Assembly: GCF_030272615.1 (NCBI RefSeq)
Contig: NC_081410.1
Location: 120,036,640 to 120,100,639 of the forward strand
DNA: 64,000 bases
Reading direction: 5' to 3'
DNA from: Cryptomeria japonica
Lineage: Eukaryota; Streptophyta; Pinopsida; Cupressales; Cupressaceae
Shown here: piece by piece, positions 1 through 11,119 of the stretch
Position numbering within the stretch: the stretch's first letter is position 1
Layout: every line of letters begins with the position of its first letter
Made by a program: the position numbers and the translations under genes
The notes under the pieces: generated by a model
What the model was told of the DNA's origin: nothing
Seen by the model: only the letters and a program-made list of their open reading frames with translations
The model's database searches: none

Positions 1-1140
1 GATGAAAATGCATGAATAGATATGCAGAAATATATGATTACAACAGACTGTAATTATGACAAATAGTTGGCATGCAATCATGTAACAACACATAGACTAA
101 AGCAACCTTATATCTCCCTTTATTAAAGGGCGATAGAATTATTACAATGTCTAGATAAGGGCCAAAGACTCTTGGATAAACAATGATAATTTTCAGAGTG
201 TCGGAGTACAAATGACAGCCATGAATTCACACATACATAACTGAAACTTATTGTAAATAGTGCCAAGAAGAACCTGGATATATCGCCTAGGTGTAGAAGT
301 GAAGAAGCAAGCAATATCAAGACACCTTATGCACTCCTTATGCCAATTCAGCCCATACACCAAAATCACCACTGTTCTGAGGTAAATGAGAATAACAAAT
401 AAATACCAGCAGATTCAGCTCCTTTCAATCATCAAATACCATCGCTGACCTTAACCAAAGAGGGCGCTCCAAACCAGAGATGAAATTGATATATGAACTA
501 GGAGTTATGATGAAAATCGTGGGACATGGAAGGACTGATCAAATTTGTCTCAGATCTGAAAAGCCTGCAACTCTCTTCAAAATCGACCTCCAATATGCTC
601 CAAGAAAATCGCCTAGCCTCTCTCAATGTGTAGGCGCAATCATCACCGTTCATTCACCCAAAAAACTGAAGTCTTCACCAAAAATTGTTCACCATGAAAA
701 CTGATATCAAACCTCAATTAGCTCAGTATGAAGGACTGAATGTCCCTCACTCTCAAGGCAACCCTTCGGAGGATCCCTCACCCCCTCAGTTATGCAGATC
801 AAAGGGAGAGATTGTTCCCTATGACCAAATCTGCAGAAACCCTTGGCTCCACAACCACAATACAAGAGAAGATGACAAATAACTAATGATGCACAATGAG
901 CCAATACCCTCTATTTATCCTTATTTCTCCACATGATTGGTTCCTTCTAGAAGATTCTTCTCTAACTAACTCGTATTCTCTTTGTACACTTTAATTATTT
1001 AATTGCACTTTAATTATTAAATAAAAATAATATTATTTTATAAACTGCAATTATAACATCATACGTGTAATCTCATCAAACCATGTAGAAATAAAAATGT
1101 TAAGCCATTCGCATCCGCCAAATTGACCTTCTAATCAACA
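1..1140 (-). repeat. 3' LTR of minus-strand chromovirus (left end not resolved)
   Basis: Read on the minus strand this begins TGTTGATTAG at 1140, directly after pol. Positions 801-1140 are repeated at 5133-5471 with few differences, which identifies them as LTR. A TATA-like GATAAATAGAGG lies near 910-922 on the minus strand, so the part to its left should be R and U5. The U5 side cannot be bounded because the partner LTR is truncated; it may run to or past position 1. An AATAAAG near 120-126 on the minus strand is a possible poly(A) signal. No host gene is visible here. Confidence 0.7.
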
Positions 1141-2664
1141 CCTTGGAACGTTAGAGTCCGCCCTCCCTGAAATTGCTTGTCCTCAAGCAATCTCAATGCT
1201 GGATGCTGCAAAATCTCCTCACTCTCCCAGGTAGCATCCTCAACCGGCAAATCCTTCCATTTGATCAAATATTCCCTGATGACTCTCCTCCTCAACTGCT
1301 TCTCCCTGACATCCAAGATAACCTCGGGTACTAAAATCAACTTACCCTCATCATCCAAGGGTGGTAAAGTCGTGGAAGGAATCACATGATGCCCTAACGC
1401 CTTCTTGAGGCGTGAGACATGAAACACATTATGCACTCTGCTGTCCATCGGTAACTCAAGCTCATAAGCCACCTCTCCAACACGCCTGATAACCCCTGTA
1501 GGGTCCATAATACCATGGCTTAAGCTTCTCGGCACCACTCTTCTTGAGAGTGGACTGTCTATACGACTGCAACATCAAATACACCATGTCACCTACCTCA
1601 AATGAACGCTCTACTCTCTTCTGGTCTGCGTACTGTTTTTGCTGATTTTGTGCCTTTTGTATATTCTCCCAAAGAGCCCTCATAATATCCTAATTCTCCT
1701 GTAACATGTCTCCCGCACTAGGCACTCTACGGTCACTCAACAACAAATCAAGAAAGCTAGGTGCCTCATACACATACAATGCCATGAATGGTGTCATCTA
1801 AATAGAAAGGTGGTAAGTGGTATTATAGCAATACTCACAAAGATATATCCACTTGACCCAACTCTTATGCTGCCCTGCAATGTAATTCCTGAGATATCCC
1901 TCCACCCACTTATTCACTATCTTTGTCTGTCCATCAGTCTACGGGTGGTAGCTAGTGCTCGGAGTGAGCTCAGTCCCACAAAGTCTAAAGAGCTCTTGCC
2001 AGAAATGGCTCATAAACTGACTATCTCTATCACTCACAATACTCTGAGGTAAACCATGCAATCTGAATATCTCACGAAAGAAAAGCTTTGCTACTTGTGT
2101 AGCTGAATATGTAGTGGTGATCGAAAAGAAATGAGCATACTTAGTCAAATGGTCAACCACCACATAAATACAGTCCTTACCTTGCACCTTAGGTAAACCT
2201 GTGATGAAGTCCATGGAAATGCACTCCCACTTCCTATCAAGAATCGGAAGTGGTTGAAGCAAGCCTGCAGGGTATGTGTGATCCTGTTTATTCTACTAGC
2301 AAACAGGACACTCTCTGACATATCGAAGAACATCTGATTTCAAACCCTTCCAAGTGAACCTCTCCCGTATCTGTTTGTATGTCTTGAAGTAGCTAGGATG
2401 ACCTGCCATAGGTGTATCATGAAAGGTTCTCATCACCATGTTCTTCACATCCGATCCTAGGGTCAAAAATATCCTCCCCTTGTAAATGATTAAGTCATTC
2501 ACAATGGAGTACCTATCATCATGAGTCGACCCCTCAATTATACCTGAAGCCCAAGAGTCCTTGGCATATTCTATCACAATCAAATGCCTCCAATCCTCTG
2601 AAACCTCTACCATGGAGATCAAACGTGGACGGCGAGATAGTGCATCAGCAACTACATTATGCAT
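1131..2664 (-). pseudogene. Chromovirus integrase and chromodomain (end of pol), broken
   Basis: This region inserts retrotransposon cDNA, with the chromodomain guiding it to chromatin. Read from 2664 down it shows the end of RNase H (HNVVADALSRRP), the H-H-C-C integrase zinc finger ending VRECPVC near 2296, and the integrase core at 2262-1939 (SMDFITGLP, later IVSDRDSQF). A linker follows at 1683-1462 (SFEVGDMVYLML). The chromodomain at about 1330-1140 contains EYLIKWKDLPVEDATWES. Stops and frame changes lie at about 2296, 1930, 1800, 1690 and 1530, so it cannot be expressed whole. The final stop TAG (1131-1133) lies inside the LTR, so pol overlapped its own 3' LTR. A related fragment lies at 28535-29010. 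Confidence 0.85.
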
Positions 2665-4152
2665 ACCTTTGAAAAAGAAATGTCAAAGTCATAAGATTGC
2701 AGCTTGCTTCCCCATTTCTGATGCCTATCCTTAAGATCCCGCTGCCCAAGGAAATGTCTCACGCTGTTATGGTCTGTTTTTACAATGAATTTGCTGCCTA
2801 CCAAATACTACTTGAATTTGGCCAAAGCGTCCATGATGGCCAACATTTCCCTATCATATATGTTGTAGCTCCTCTCAGGACCTCTCAACTTCCTGCTCTC
2901 GAATGCAATTTGGATATTTGTCCTACATAAGGACAGCCCCAATCCCTTCACCTGAAGCATCACACTGCAACTCAAAGGGTTTGCTGAAATCTGGCAAAGC
3001 AAGTACTGGGCAGGTAGTCATAATTCGTTTGAACATCTCAAAGCATTCATGTGCTTTGGGAGTCCAAACAAAAGCTCCCTTCTTAGTCAAATCTGTGAGT
3101 GGAGTTGCATATCGTGAGTAACCATTAACAAACCTGCAATAGAAACCACATAAGCCCAAAAACCCTCTAAGTTGTGTAAGATTCATTGGTGTAGGCCATT
3201 CTACAATTGCCTTGACCTTGTCGGGATCCATACGCACTCCTTCAACACTGATGATGTGACCTAAATAAAGCAACTCTGTCATTCCCAAGTCACACTTGGA
3301 TTCCTTGGCATATAGAGACTCCTTGCCAAGAATACCCAAAACTGTATCAAGATGTGCAATGTGTTCCTCCCATGTCCTGTTGTACACCAAAATGTCATCA
3401 AAGAAGACTACCACAAATTTCCACAACTATGAATGAAACACCCTGTTCATCGTGGACTGAAATGTAGCGGGTGCATTGGTTAGCCCAAATGGCATAACCA
3501 TGAACTCAAAATGTCCACAATGACAACGAAATGTCGTCTTCTCAATGTCCCGCTCCCTAACTCGAATTTGATGATATCCTGACCTCAAGTCAATTTTAGA
3601 AAAATATTGTGCACCATGTAGCTCATCAATCAACTCATCAATTCTAGGGATGGGATACCTGTTCTTGATAATCTTTTTGTTCAACAACCTATAGTCAATG
3701 CACATCCACAATGTACCATCCTTCTTCTTGACCAAAATTACGGATGAAGCAAAGGGTGACTTACTAGGTCGGATATGTCCCATAGCTAGTAGCTCCTTAA
3801 TGATTTTTTCCATCTCATCCTTGAGCCGCTTAGGATGCCTGTAGGGAGTGACTATCACGGGCTTAGCACCCTCTTCCAACTCAATGATATGCTCTATCCC
3901 TCTATCTATCCCTCTATCTGGAGATCTACCATGTGGAATCTCGCTAAAGACCTTATCATGCTTGATCCTCAACTCCTGAATGTCAGGTGGATAGATAGGT
4001 TTTTGTTGCTCCTCTTGTGTTGGCTTCAAACCACAACCTGCTGCCCACTCAACCATGTCATGATGCAAGAGGTGCTCCATCCTCCTAAATGATATAGTCC
4101 TGCAGCTAGTGTCCCTGAGTGCCTTCAACACGTGTCTTTCCATCCCTTTCAA
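2665..4152 (-). pseudogene. Chromovirus reverse transcriptase and RNase H (pol), broken
   Basis: This copies element RNA into DNA. The longest open stretch, 4152-3427, carries the RT fingers and palm: [17 protein letters not shown], then [29 protein letters not shown] and [17 protein letters not shown] at 3427-3429 separates it from the catalytic motif FFDDILVY near 3390, the usual YxDD box with Phe. RNase H follows: the thumb segment LTQLRGFLGLCGFYCRFV, then FELQCDASGEGIGAVLM near 2925. After a frameshift near 2920-3000, YNIYDREMLAIMDALAKFK is readable. Motif order and spacing are normal for Ty3/gypsy; stops and the frameshift make it a dead copy. Confidence 0.88.
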
Positions 4153-4450
4153 ATCTCATTTCCATCTCACAAAGGTTGAGGGTGAATATTCCTATGTCAT
4201 GTAGCCATGTCATTCCCAAAACCATATCTGTGTCCCCCATGGTTACCACATAAAAATCAGCCTTGAATTCAAAATTATTCAAGCACATAGGAAGGTTGGA
4301 AATCATCTTGTCACACTTGAGAGTGTAACCATCAGCAACCTTACTCGTATTCCCTCAAAATCCTCGATGCATATGCCACGTCTCTCAACAAGTCTTGCAT
4401 CATTAAAATTGTGTGTTGCACCTGTGTCAAGTAGAGTGATGATTTTCTAT
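4106..4450 (-). pseudogene. Chromovirus aspartic protease region
   Basis: The minus strand near 4445-4395 reads LLDTGATHNF, the catalytic D-T/S-G motif of retroelement aspartic proteases that process Gag-Pol. Downstream, 4306-4106 reads FYVVTMGDTDMVLGMTWL, matching the second half of a protease (the ILGMDWL-like segment). The two parts are in different frames, with a break near 4310-4340. The region lies between gag (4447-5132) and RT, the usual Ty3/gypsy order. Confidence 0.75.
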
Positions 4451-5132
4451 CCAGCAAGGACTCCTCTCATTCTGAAAGAACCCTCACGCTGAATGCTAGT
4501 GAGACGAACCTCCTTAAGCTTCACTTCGGTCTCAACTTCCCCTTCTTGCTCTGACTTTTTTGATTCTGAATCTTCATTATCTGATTGCTGGTCAGAATCT
4601 GAGCCTTCATAGAGAGCCCACATAGCTTTGTTCTCCTTCCCTTTAGGCCTTAAAGGACGGTCATGATTAGCATCATAAGGCCCTTTACAATAGAAGCACA
4701 ATTTCTTCTTTCTCAAGTCATTGAGTGTCTCATGATCAAGCGGAAAAGTTGACTTACCCTTTGCCTTATCTTCCTTCTTTGGAAATTTCTTGTTGTCACG
4801 GTAGGAAGATGAACCCTTTATGTAAACTTGCTGGTAGGTGCTACAAATTCCATGCCACGTGCCTTCTTCATAGCTTCTTGTAAAGAGGGAGGGTCAAAGG
4901 CTTTCAACAAGCCCTTTAGTGGTTCCATTAGCCCTTCAATAAATAAAACTACCAACCTCCTTTCGCTCATATTAGGAACCATGACTGATAATTGTTCGAA
5001 ATCAGCAATATATGCTTCAAGGGAACCATGTTGCTTATGTTGTGCTAGCTCACGAAAGCTTACTTCGGGGTCTTTAATATCAAATCTTTCAATCAGCTTT
5101 TCAGTGAACTCATCATAAGTGATAATTAGGAA
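4447..5132 (-). pseudogene. Chromovirus gag, N-terminus deleted
   Basis: This encodes the capsid and nucleocapsid of the particle. From about 5110 the minus strand reads ITYDEFTEKLIERFDIKD, then FRELAQHKQHGSLEAYIADF and LFIEGLMEPL, the conserved part of the retrotransposon Gag domain. A frame change follows near 4810. At 4716-4660 a zinc-knuckle-like CFYCKGPYDANHD is seen, followed by a basic stretch and an acidic tail (DSDQQSDNEDSESKK). The N-terminal 150-200 residues normal for this family are missing: at about 5133 gag runs straight into LTR sequence. The apparent start further right (5225) is LTR-derived and not a real start. Confidence 0.8.
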
Positions 5133-5471
5133 AAGGGAGGTATCGTTCCCTATGACCAAATCTGCAGAAACCCTTGGCTCCACAACCACAATACAAGAGA
5201 AGATGACAAATAACTGATGATGCACAATGAACCAATACCCTCTATTTATCCTTATTTCTCCACATGATTGGTTCCTTCTAGAAGATTCTTCTCTAACTAA
5301 CTAATATTCTCTTTTTACACTTTAATTATTTAATTGCACTTTAATTATTAAATAAAAATAATATTATGTTATGAAGTGCAATTATAACATCATATGTGTA
5401 ATCTCATCAAACCATGTAGAAATAAAAATGTGAAGCCATCCGTATCCGCCAAATTGACCCTCTAATCAACA
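5133..5471 (-). repeat. Truncated 5' LTR of the chromovirus, fused to gag
   Basis: This matches 801-1140 almost base for base, including the TATA-like GATAAATAGAGG and the TGTTGATTAG start (minus strand, 5471). It stops at a junction with gag. U5, the primer binding site and the 5' end of gag are absent. Both parents carry AAAGGGAG at the break, which suggests a microhomology-mediated deletion. The target duplication cannot be checked because the outer end of the other LTR is not resolved. Confidence 0.8.
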
Positions 5472-5475
5472 CCTT

Positions 5476-6404
5476 GGCCTACGAGGGTCAAATAATAGGC
5501 CAACCTCGTGAATGTCCACGTGCTAAGGAGAAGGGGGACATTACAGATTTGGTAGCTTCACCGGTGCAAAGTTATGATGAGCTGTTGGCAAAGAAGAATG
5601 AACTCAAGGAGAAGAATTCTCAGCTCATCACAGTGATCCAAAAGATGGATCACTAATTCTTTAGAATAGGTTGATCCTTTAACCTCCTCCACATCTGAAG
5701 AATCTACCAAGCAATTGGAGAAAGCTGCTCAGAAAGCTAAGGCAACTGATTTTTGGGTAGGTCAATTAATTGATCAAAGTACTCAAGTGGTGAAGAAGGC
5801 ATTGCAGGTATTGAGCAATGTAAAAGCATCAAAGTTGAAGTTGAATCAGACTTTAGAAGCTTTTAATCAAAGTCTAGGTTAAATTGAGAAAGATCTAAAA
5901 ATCTGGCATGAGATGGATTACATCTAATTGGAAATCTCGTGTGACAATATGGTGATACCTGCCAAAGAGAGATATACAGAATTTGATGAACTTTTGACAA
6001 ACAAGTCATTGGTTATCAAAGATGTACAGGCTACACTTGAAATGAGTAACGAAGTTGAACAAGATATACTCTAATTTTGACAAAATGTCTTGCAAGATTC
6101 TAAGTCATGATGGAGAGTCGCTTGCAGTAGATTCGATACTTACTAATTTGGTATCAAGTCTTCGCCAAAGGCTAGAATCAGAACAGTTTACTGTGAATTC
6201 AATCCATAAGTTGTGAGTTATCATGTGTTCTTTGATAAGATGCAAACTGTTCTTGAGGAGCACAGGGAGGCAACAGTTAAGTATTTTGACGTCATCATCA
6301 AGATAGTTGTCGTTGCCAAGAATATAACAGGTCCTGATCCTGATGAGTTGCAAAGATGCATCAACAATTTCCAGTCCTTCATGGCCAGAAATAGGAAAGA
6401 ATAA
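5476..6404 (+). pseudogene. Degenerate gag-like ORF: knuckle remnant plus coiled coil
   Basis: Read with frame changes, 5476-5656 gives RECPRAKEKGD, like the end of a CCHC zinc knuckle, followed by SYDELLAKKNELKEKNSQL. Positions 5690-6070 give STKQLEKAAQKAKATDFW, LSNVKASKLKLNQTLEAF and IPAKERYTEFDELL, heptad-rich and probably coiled coil. 6213-6404 is open: MQTVLEEHREATVKYFDVII and DPDELQRCINNFQSF. In-frame stops are common. A zinc knuckle followed by a long coiled coil is seen in some plant Copia Gag proteins, but no enzyme domain is present to confirm it. Function unknown; probably part of a non-autonomous LTR element that ends in the LTR-like block to its right. Confidence 0.45.
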
Positions 6405-6467
6405 AAAGTGTCTCATGACACTTACTCTTTGTTTGATGCATTTTGTTTTCGACAAATTACATGTAGT

Positions 6468-7440
6468 GTCAGGATTCATGGTTGCAAGTGAATTCTCACT
6501 TGTAGTCCTATAAATTGTAATTACATGTACACAAATTACAAGTTAGTTAGTAATAGAACTGTAATTTGAATAAGTCATAGTTAGTTAGTTAGTTAGTTGT
6601 GGAATAAGTCTCAATTAGTTAGACTTCTCCCACATTTTGCTCTCAACCCCTCTCCTATATATATAGGAGGGAACTCTATGTAATTTTATCTTTTTGGCAA
6701 GCAAGAGAACTCTGCAGAAATTTGCAATCATAGATACTTTGAGCTTTATACTTGTAAACTATTTTTCTTCAAATAATATCAAGAGAGTTTGGAATTTCAG
6801 ACTTTGTGTTGAAGCCATACTTATATGTCCATTTTGTTCTTATGTCATAGTGGAATATTTTCTTGTATTTGCTTGAGATTGTAGAAAGTTGTTGAGAAGG
6901 GCTTCATTTTGAATATTTTCAGACTTTGTGCTGAAAATATTGAAGATTCAATTAAGATGGTTTAGTGTTAAAAGTTGAGAAGAGTTGCAAGCTTTGTGCT
7001 TGTGGTTGTTCCCATTTCAAGTAATTCGAAGGTGCATCATACTTGCAGACTATGCGCTACCATATGTTGCATATTGTTCTTGTTTTATCATTCTGAAAAA
7101 GGTATATAGGATAGTGGGAACTCAAGACTTTGTGCTTAGTTGTTGTTTTCCCGTCCCGGATGAGGTGACGGAAGTCTTTGTGCTTTCAGGAAGCTTCATT
7201 TCCTTTTTTGTCATTGCTTTAAGTTGTTGTATTTATTCTCAAAACTGCTATCTCTTTCCTAGGAAGAAGAAAGAATATCGTTATTTTTGAAAAAAGAGAA
7301 AGGGACGTTGTCCCACCCAAATTAGATTAAGTATCTAGTTAGTATTAGTAGAAAAGGGGGAGCCTTCCCTTAAATTAGGAGTTTTAAACTCACACACTGT
7401 GGCTGAAATCACAATTTTGCACTCCTTCCCGGGTGTACAA
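6468..7440 (+). repeat. LTR-like block with TATA box, plus strand
   Basis: The block begins TGTCAGGATT and ends GGGTGTACA, which fit TG...CA termini. A clear TATA region (CCTATATATATAGG, about 6653-6666) precedes a long untranslated-looking stretch in which the phrase 'gactttgtgct' and variants recur (6797, 6921, 6994, 7128, 7174). A (GTTA)n run lies at 6578-6598. No second copy is in the window and I find no target duplication, so the ends are tentative. No protein is recognisable. Confidence 0.4.
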
Positions 7441-7467
7441 AATTTTCAACCAATAGATTGCAACCTA

Positions 7468-8126
7468 GTTGTACCATACCCTACAAGTTGTCATACCATT
7501 CAATACCATCAAAGAAAGCAGCAATTTATTATTGGAGACATGTGATATTACACTACCCATTTGTGGGTCAACACGGCTCAAAGAAGGGTCAATAAAGTTG
7601 GCACAGCCTACATAAGGAATCACTTCACCGTTTTGGACTGTTGTACACCTCACCAAGCTCCATACCATATCATGGGGTCAGCAAAAGGAGACATGGCCTA
7701 CTAGGTGGCACATAGTCTAGTCAAACCCTGCTGTCCCTTGCTGAGAAGACGTCACCACCCTTGAAAGAAATTGAAACAATAGTAAGTGCTGTCATACAAA
7801 GCACCAGGTTGCCGTACTACTCTTAGAAGGTGTCGTACACATTGAGGAAGGCATAAAGAGGTTCTATGACAATTGTCTGAGATTTCCAACAATGTATAAG
7901 AGGCTAGCAAATAAATTTCTAAACATTGGTATTGTGAAAAAACCTGATTTATGATATGTAACTCTGGTCAGCAATATACAAAATGATGAAAATAATTACC
8001 TATTGATATTTACATTATGCAATAATCTCAAACCATTCTGTTGCAAACTGTATGACAAAGTGTCTATACACTTAAACTAGTGAAAATTGCAAAAAGTTAC
8101 TTTAAAAATTTAGCCCAACATATTTT
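7468..8126 (+). repeat. Probable 5' LTR of a second gypsy-like element
   Basis: The right end ...TATTTTACA at 8126 is followed immediately by a primer binding site and then gag, as expected for a 5' LTR. A TATA-like GGCATAAAGAGG lies near 7848-7859. The left end (TGTACCATACC at 7468) is a guess from the TG rule. The 3' LTR is not in the window. Confidence 0.4.
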
Positions 8127-8127
8127 A

Positions 8128-8139
8128 CATTGGTATCAA
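8128..8139 (+). promoter_or_regulatory. Primer binding site, initiator tRNA-Met type
   Basis: TGGTATCAAAGA differs at two positions from the plant initiator tRNA-Met complement TGGTATCAGAGC. It sits two bases after the presumed LTR end and just before gag. Confidence 0.5.
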
Positions 8140-8143
8140 AGAA

Positions 8144-8960
8144 ATGTATCTTGCCAGTCAATGGGGATTTGAGCCACTTTTTAGTAGCAGAAATTTTATT
8201 ATGCAGTCAGGAGGTTCTCATAGATATTACTTCAGGAGAAGGCCAAATGATCCACCAGAGCAATCGATAATTGAAGAGGAAGTTTCTTTTGTAGATTTGT
8301 TTGGTGAAGGTGCCACTAGGAACATGGGTGATAGAAGGGAAAACAATGAGGGAAGTACCGTGAAAATTTTGAAAGATCTTGACAGAGGACAACAGCAGTT
8401 AGTGCATTTAATGACACAAATGATGCAACACATGAGCACAGATCAAAATAATGGAGGTAATAATGGCAATCAAAAGAACAAATATAACAATGAGGAGGCT
8501 AGTAACATGAACATAACAGTTAATAACCATTTCAGGGCTGCTAGTGGAACAACTACTAGACCATTGATGCCTACTTTTTTGCAAAATAATGTTGCAACAG
8601 GAGGAAACCAACAAGATGCAGAAGACCATTTTATAGATTGGTTACATGAATATGAGACATTGGGTGATGAGTTCCATGCTACTATGTCTCTACAAGATTT
8701 TTGCCAACTCAAGCTAAGGAACGGACCTAGAAGAGACAAGGGTCCTAGTAGCCAAGATTTATAGAAGAGGTTGGGTAAGCTCTCGATTCCCACATTTGAT
8801 GGTTCAAGCAAATGCACAGCTAGATCATGAATGCAGAAATTCGACACTTCTCATTAAACCTCATGTTCAAAAATGAGGCTATCAAGTATGCTACTTTGCA
8901 TCTGGATGGTGGGGCTCATGAATGGTGGTATTACAGAAGGCTATCAAGTATCCCTCCTTT
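8144..8960 (+). pseudogene. gypsy-like gag fragment
   Basis: An open frame of 206 codons (8144-8764) begins in a low-complexity Asn/Gln-rich region (DQNNGGNNGNQKNKYNN) and ends at a TAG followed in frame by KRLGKLSIPTFDGSS, the typical lead-in to the retrotransposon Gag domain. The stop is probably CAG to TAG. After a frame change near 8830 the conserved AIKYATLHLDGGAHEWWYY appears (8880-8935). Coding sequence then stops and gives way to repeat DNA; no zinc knuckle or pol follows. Usual Gag is longer, so this copy is truncated. Confidence 0.6.
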
Positions 8961-10130
8961 GTATAGGCACGTCAATCTTCTATCAAACACATGCCTACTT
9001 TGCACTGGCATTAACATAGAAGTTTCAAGAAAAGTCACCTCTTTGTATTGGTACACACCTATACACAACGCTTGAAATTTTCAAAAATTTGTCTTCTTTG
9101 TATTTGTACACACAACCTATACACAAGACTTGAAATTTTCGAAAATCCACCCTTTAGGTATTGGTGTGTGCAACTAGTTAGGCTTCCACTCCTTCACACA
9201 GCAAGAAATTTCAATAGAACTTTATGCCAATGTATTGGTGTGCCAACAACTTTTGGCACACATTGTTGGTCTAAAACATAGATTTTTAGTTCTAAAAGCC
9301 TCTTTACATTGGTGTGCACCTACTCCTTGGTGCACACCAAAACATTGAAATTTTTTGTTTCTATTTTCAAAATTTGTGAAGGCATGCCTGTAACAATAGG
9401 TGCACACCATTACATGGTACAATATTTCAATAAAAAATATTAGCTCTTCCTTTAGGTGCACACCTTCACTTCTAGACATGCCACTCCTCCAAGGATAATT
9501 TCAGCTATTGCAGTCTTCTTTAAATTGGGGTGCTTAGGATCTCAAATGTGTACCATTACTCTGAAACATATTTTTGAGATGCTTCTTCTTTCAAAACAAG
9601 ATCACTTGCAAAAGTAGTGATTTTAAAGTTTTGAATTTACTAAAGTATGAGCATGTGCCAGCTCCTTGACACATGCTACTACATGTCTTAGTCTTTGTTA
9701 AAAGCCTCTAGACTTTGTTAAGGTGTGCACTAGTCACTTAGTACATGCTAGTAAAAAAAATTATCTTCTCTATAGAGTGTGCACCTTTGTCCCTACACAT
9801 GCTTGTACACTACATCCATCCTCTATGTTGCTTTAGTGTACCTTAAATCTATTCGATGCATCTCTTTCCCTACTCTAGCACATGTCAAACTATCATGCAC
9901 ACTTCTGACACAGCTTCACCACTAAGCCTTCCTAAGGCACACCATTGCATAGAATTGTAAGAACTCCCTACTTTGTATTGGTGCGTCCTTTGCCTTAGAC
10001 ATGCACCATTACACTAAACAAGAATTTTTGGTTTTCATTCTTTAATCTTTCTTCTTTGGAATGGTACGCCTTGTCTCGTCTCATCTACTCTTAGACTCCA
10101 AATTTTTCAAAACTTTTACTTCTTTATACA
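8951..10130 (+). repeat. Degenerate 60-80 bp repeat array built on GTGCACACC
   Basis: About 1.2 kb made of diverged units combining three phrases: 'ttTgTATTGGTgtGCACACC', 'GAAATTTTcaAAAATT' and 'gcCTcTTTACATTGG'. Clear unit starts lie near 9035, 9097, 9160, 9230, 9310, 9400 and 9450. Units become hard to recognise after about 9650. Spacing is irregular, so this is an old array rather than a clean satellite. There is no coding capacity; the 85-codon minus-strand ORF at 9222-9479 is made of repeat units. Confidence 0.5.
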
Positions 10131-10751
10131 AGTGCAGGTCCAATCTTTGACAATCATTTCATGATCCTATGAGAGTTAGAAAAGAACCAACAAGGCAATG
10201 CAAAGTAGACAAGATTTCAAAACATGTCAAGGGTAGATAAATTAAAATTTTCATACGGGTACAACAAATAACAAAATTTAAAACCTTAGGCTATCCCTAA
10301 CTTCATCATTTAATTAACCAATGAAATAAAAGAGGAGTGTAGAATTATATAATCTTCCTTATTTCTATATATAGCTTTCCCTAAATCCCCAATAGGAAAA
10401 AGTGAGTTGAGTGACTATATGGTGCTTTTCTTTATTTTATAGCTCAGAAGTTGGATGATGGTCCCGTGACCTCTCACCAACTATTACTCTCAAATCTGAT
10501 TTACACGCAAATTTCTTGCAAAATATTCTTGTAAGAAAATTTATTAAGGAAGCTTCCCTTCTTTCCACTTCTTAGTTTTCCCTTTTATCTATTGTATTGT
10601 GAATATAATTTTAGTGTTTTATAAATTCTCTGTCTTCAACATGAGCCACCGTAGAGAATTCAAGCTATGTCACAACGCAATGAGATTTTAAAAGAAAATT
10701 TATGGATGGTAACACAATGATTGGAAGCAAAAGGAAAAAAGTTAAAACACT
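10131..10751. other. AT-rich non-coding stretch
   Basis: I see no gene, RNA or clear repeat here. A TATA-like 'tatatatagct' near 10364 and stop-rich frames suggest decayed element DNA. Confidence 0.4.
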
Positions 10752-10923
10752 TACAGAATTATAGTAACTGATGATAAATGTACGTTTTCCAAAGAGCATT
10801 CTCTAGTAGACGAGTGTTCAAATAACTAGCTAAGGCATACAGAATTATAGTGACTAATGATAAATGTACATATTCCAAAAAGCATTCTCTAGCAGACGAG
10901 CATTCAAATAACAAGCTAAGGCA
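10752..10923. repeat. 86-bp direct tandem duplication with splice-like borders
   Basis: Two adjacent 86-bp units, 10752-10837 and 10838-10923, differ at about ten positions. Each begins TACAGAATTATAGT and ends AGCTAAGGCA. On the plus strand the array starts after CTTACAG (acceptor-like) and ends at GGCAG|GTAAAT (donor-like); unit 2 is open across its length in one frame. On the minus strand a strong donor (ATTCT|GTAAGT) sits at the outer end, and a CCTTAG acceptor-like site precedes each unit. It lies downstream of exon 3 of the host gene at 13-18 kb, but neither unit continues that reading frame into a recognisable domain. Confidence 0.65.
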
Positions 10924-11119
10924 GGTAAATCTCAGGAAAGAAGACCAAAGAAACATTAAAAAACATGTGCAAATATTTGTGGCAAAGAATGGGCAAGAAG
11001 AGAAAACCTGTAACCCACATTTGAGAAGTTTTGAATTTCAGCTGCTAGCAAATAGTTAGTTATGCAAAAAATGAATCCATGTAAAGAGGTATTTCAATTT
11101 GATGTTAAACCACATTATG

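Noticed and set aside
5531-5541. GGGACATTACA as the end of an LTR
   Set aside because: It reads in frame with the gag-like coiled-coil ORF and has no LTR-like sequence before it.
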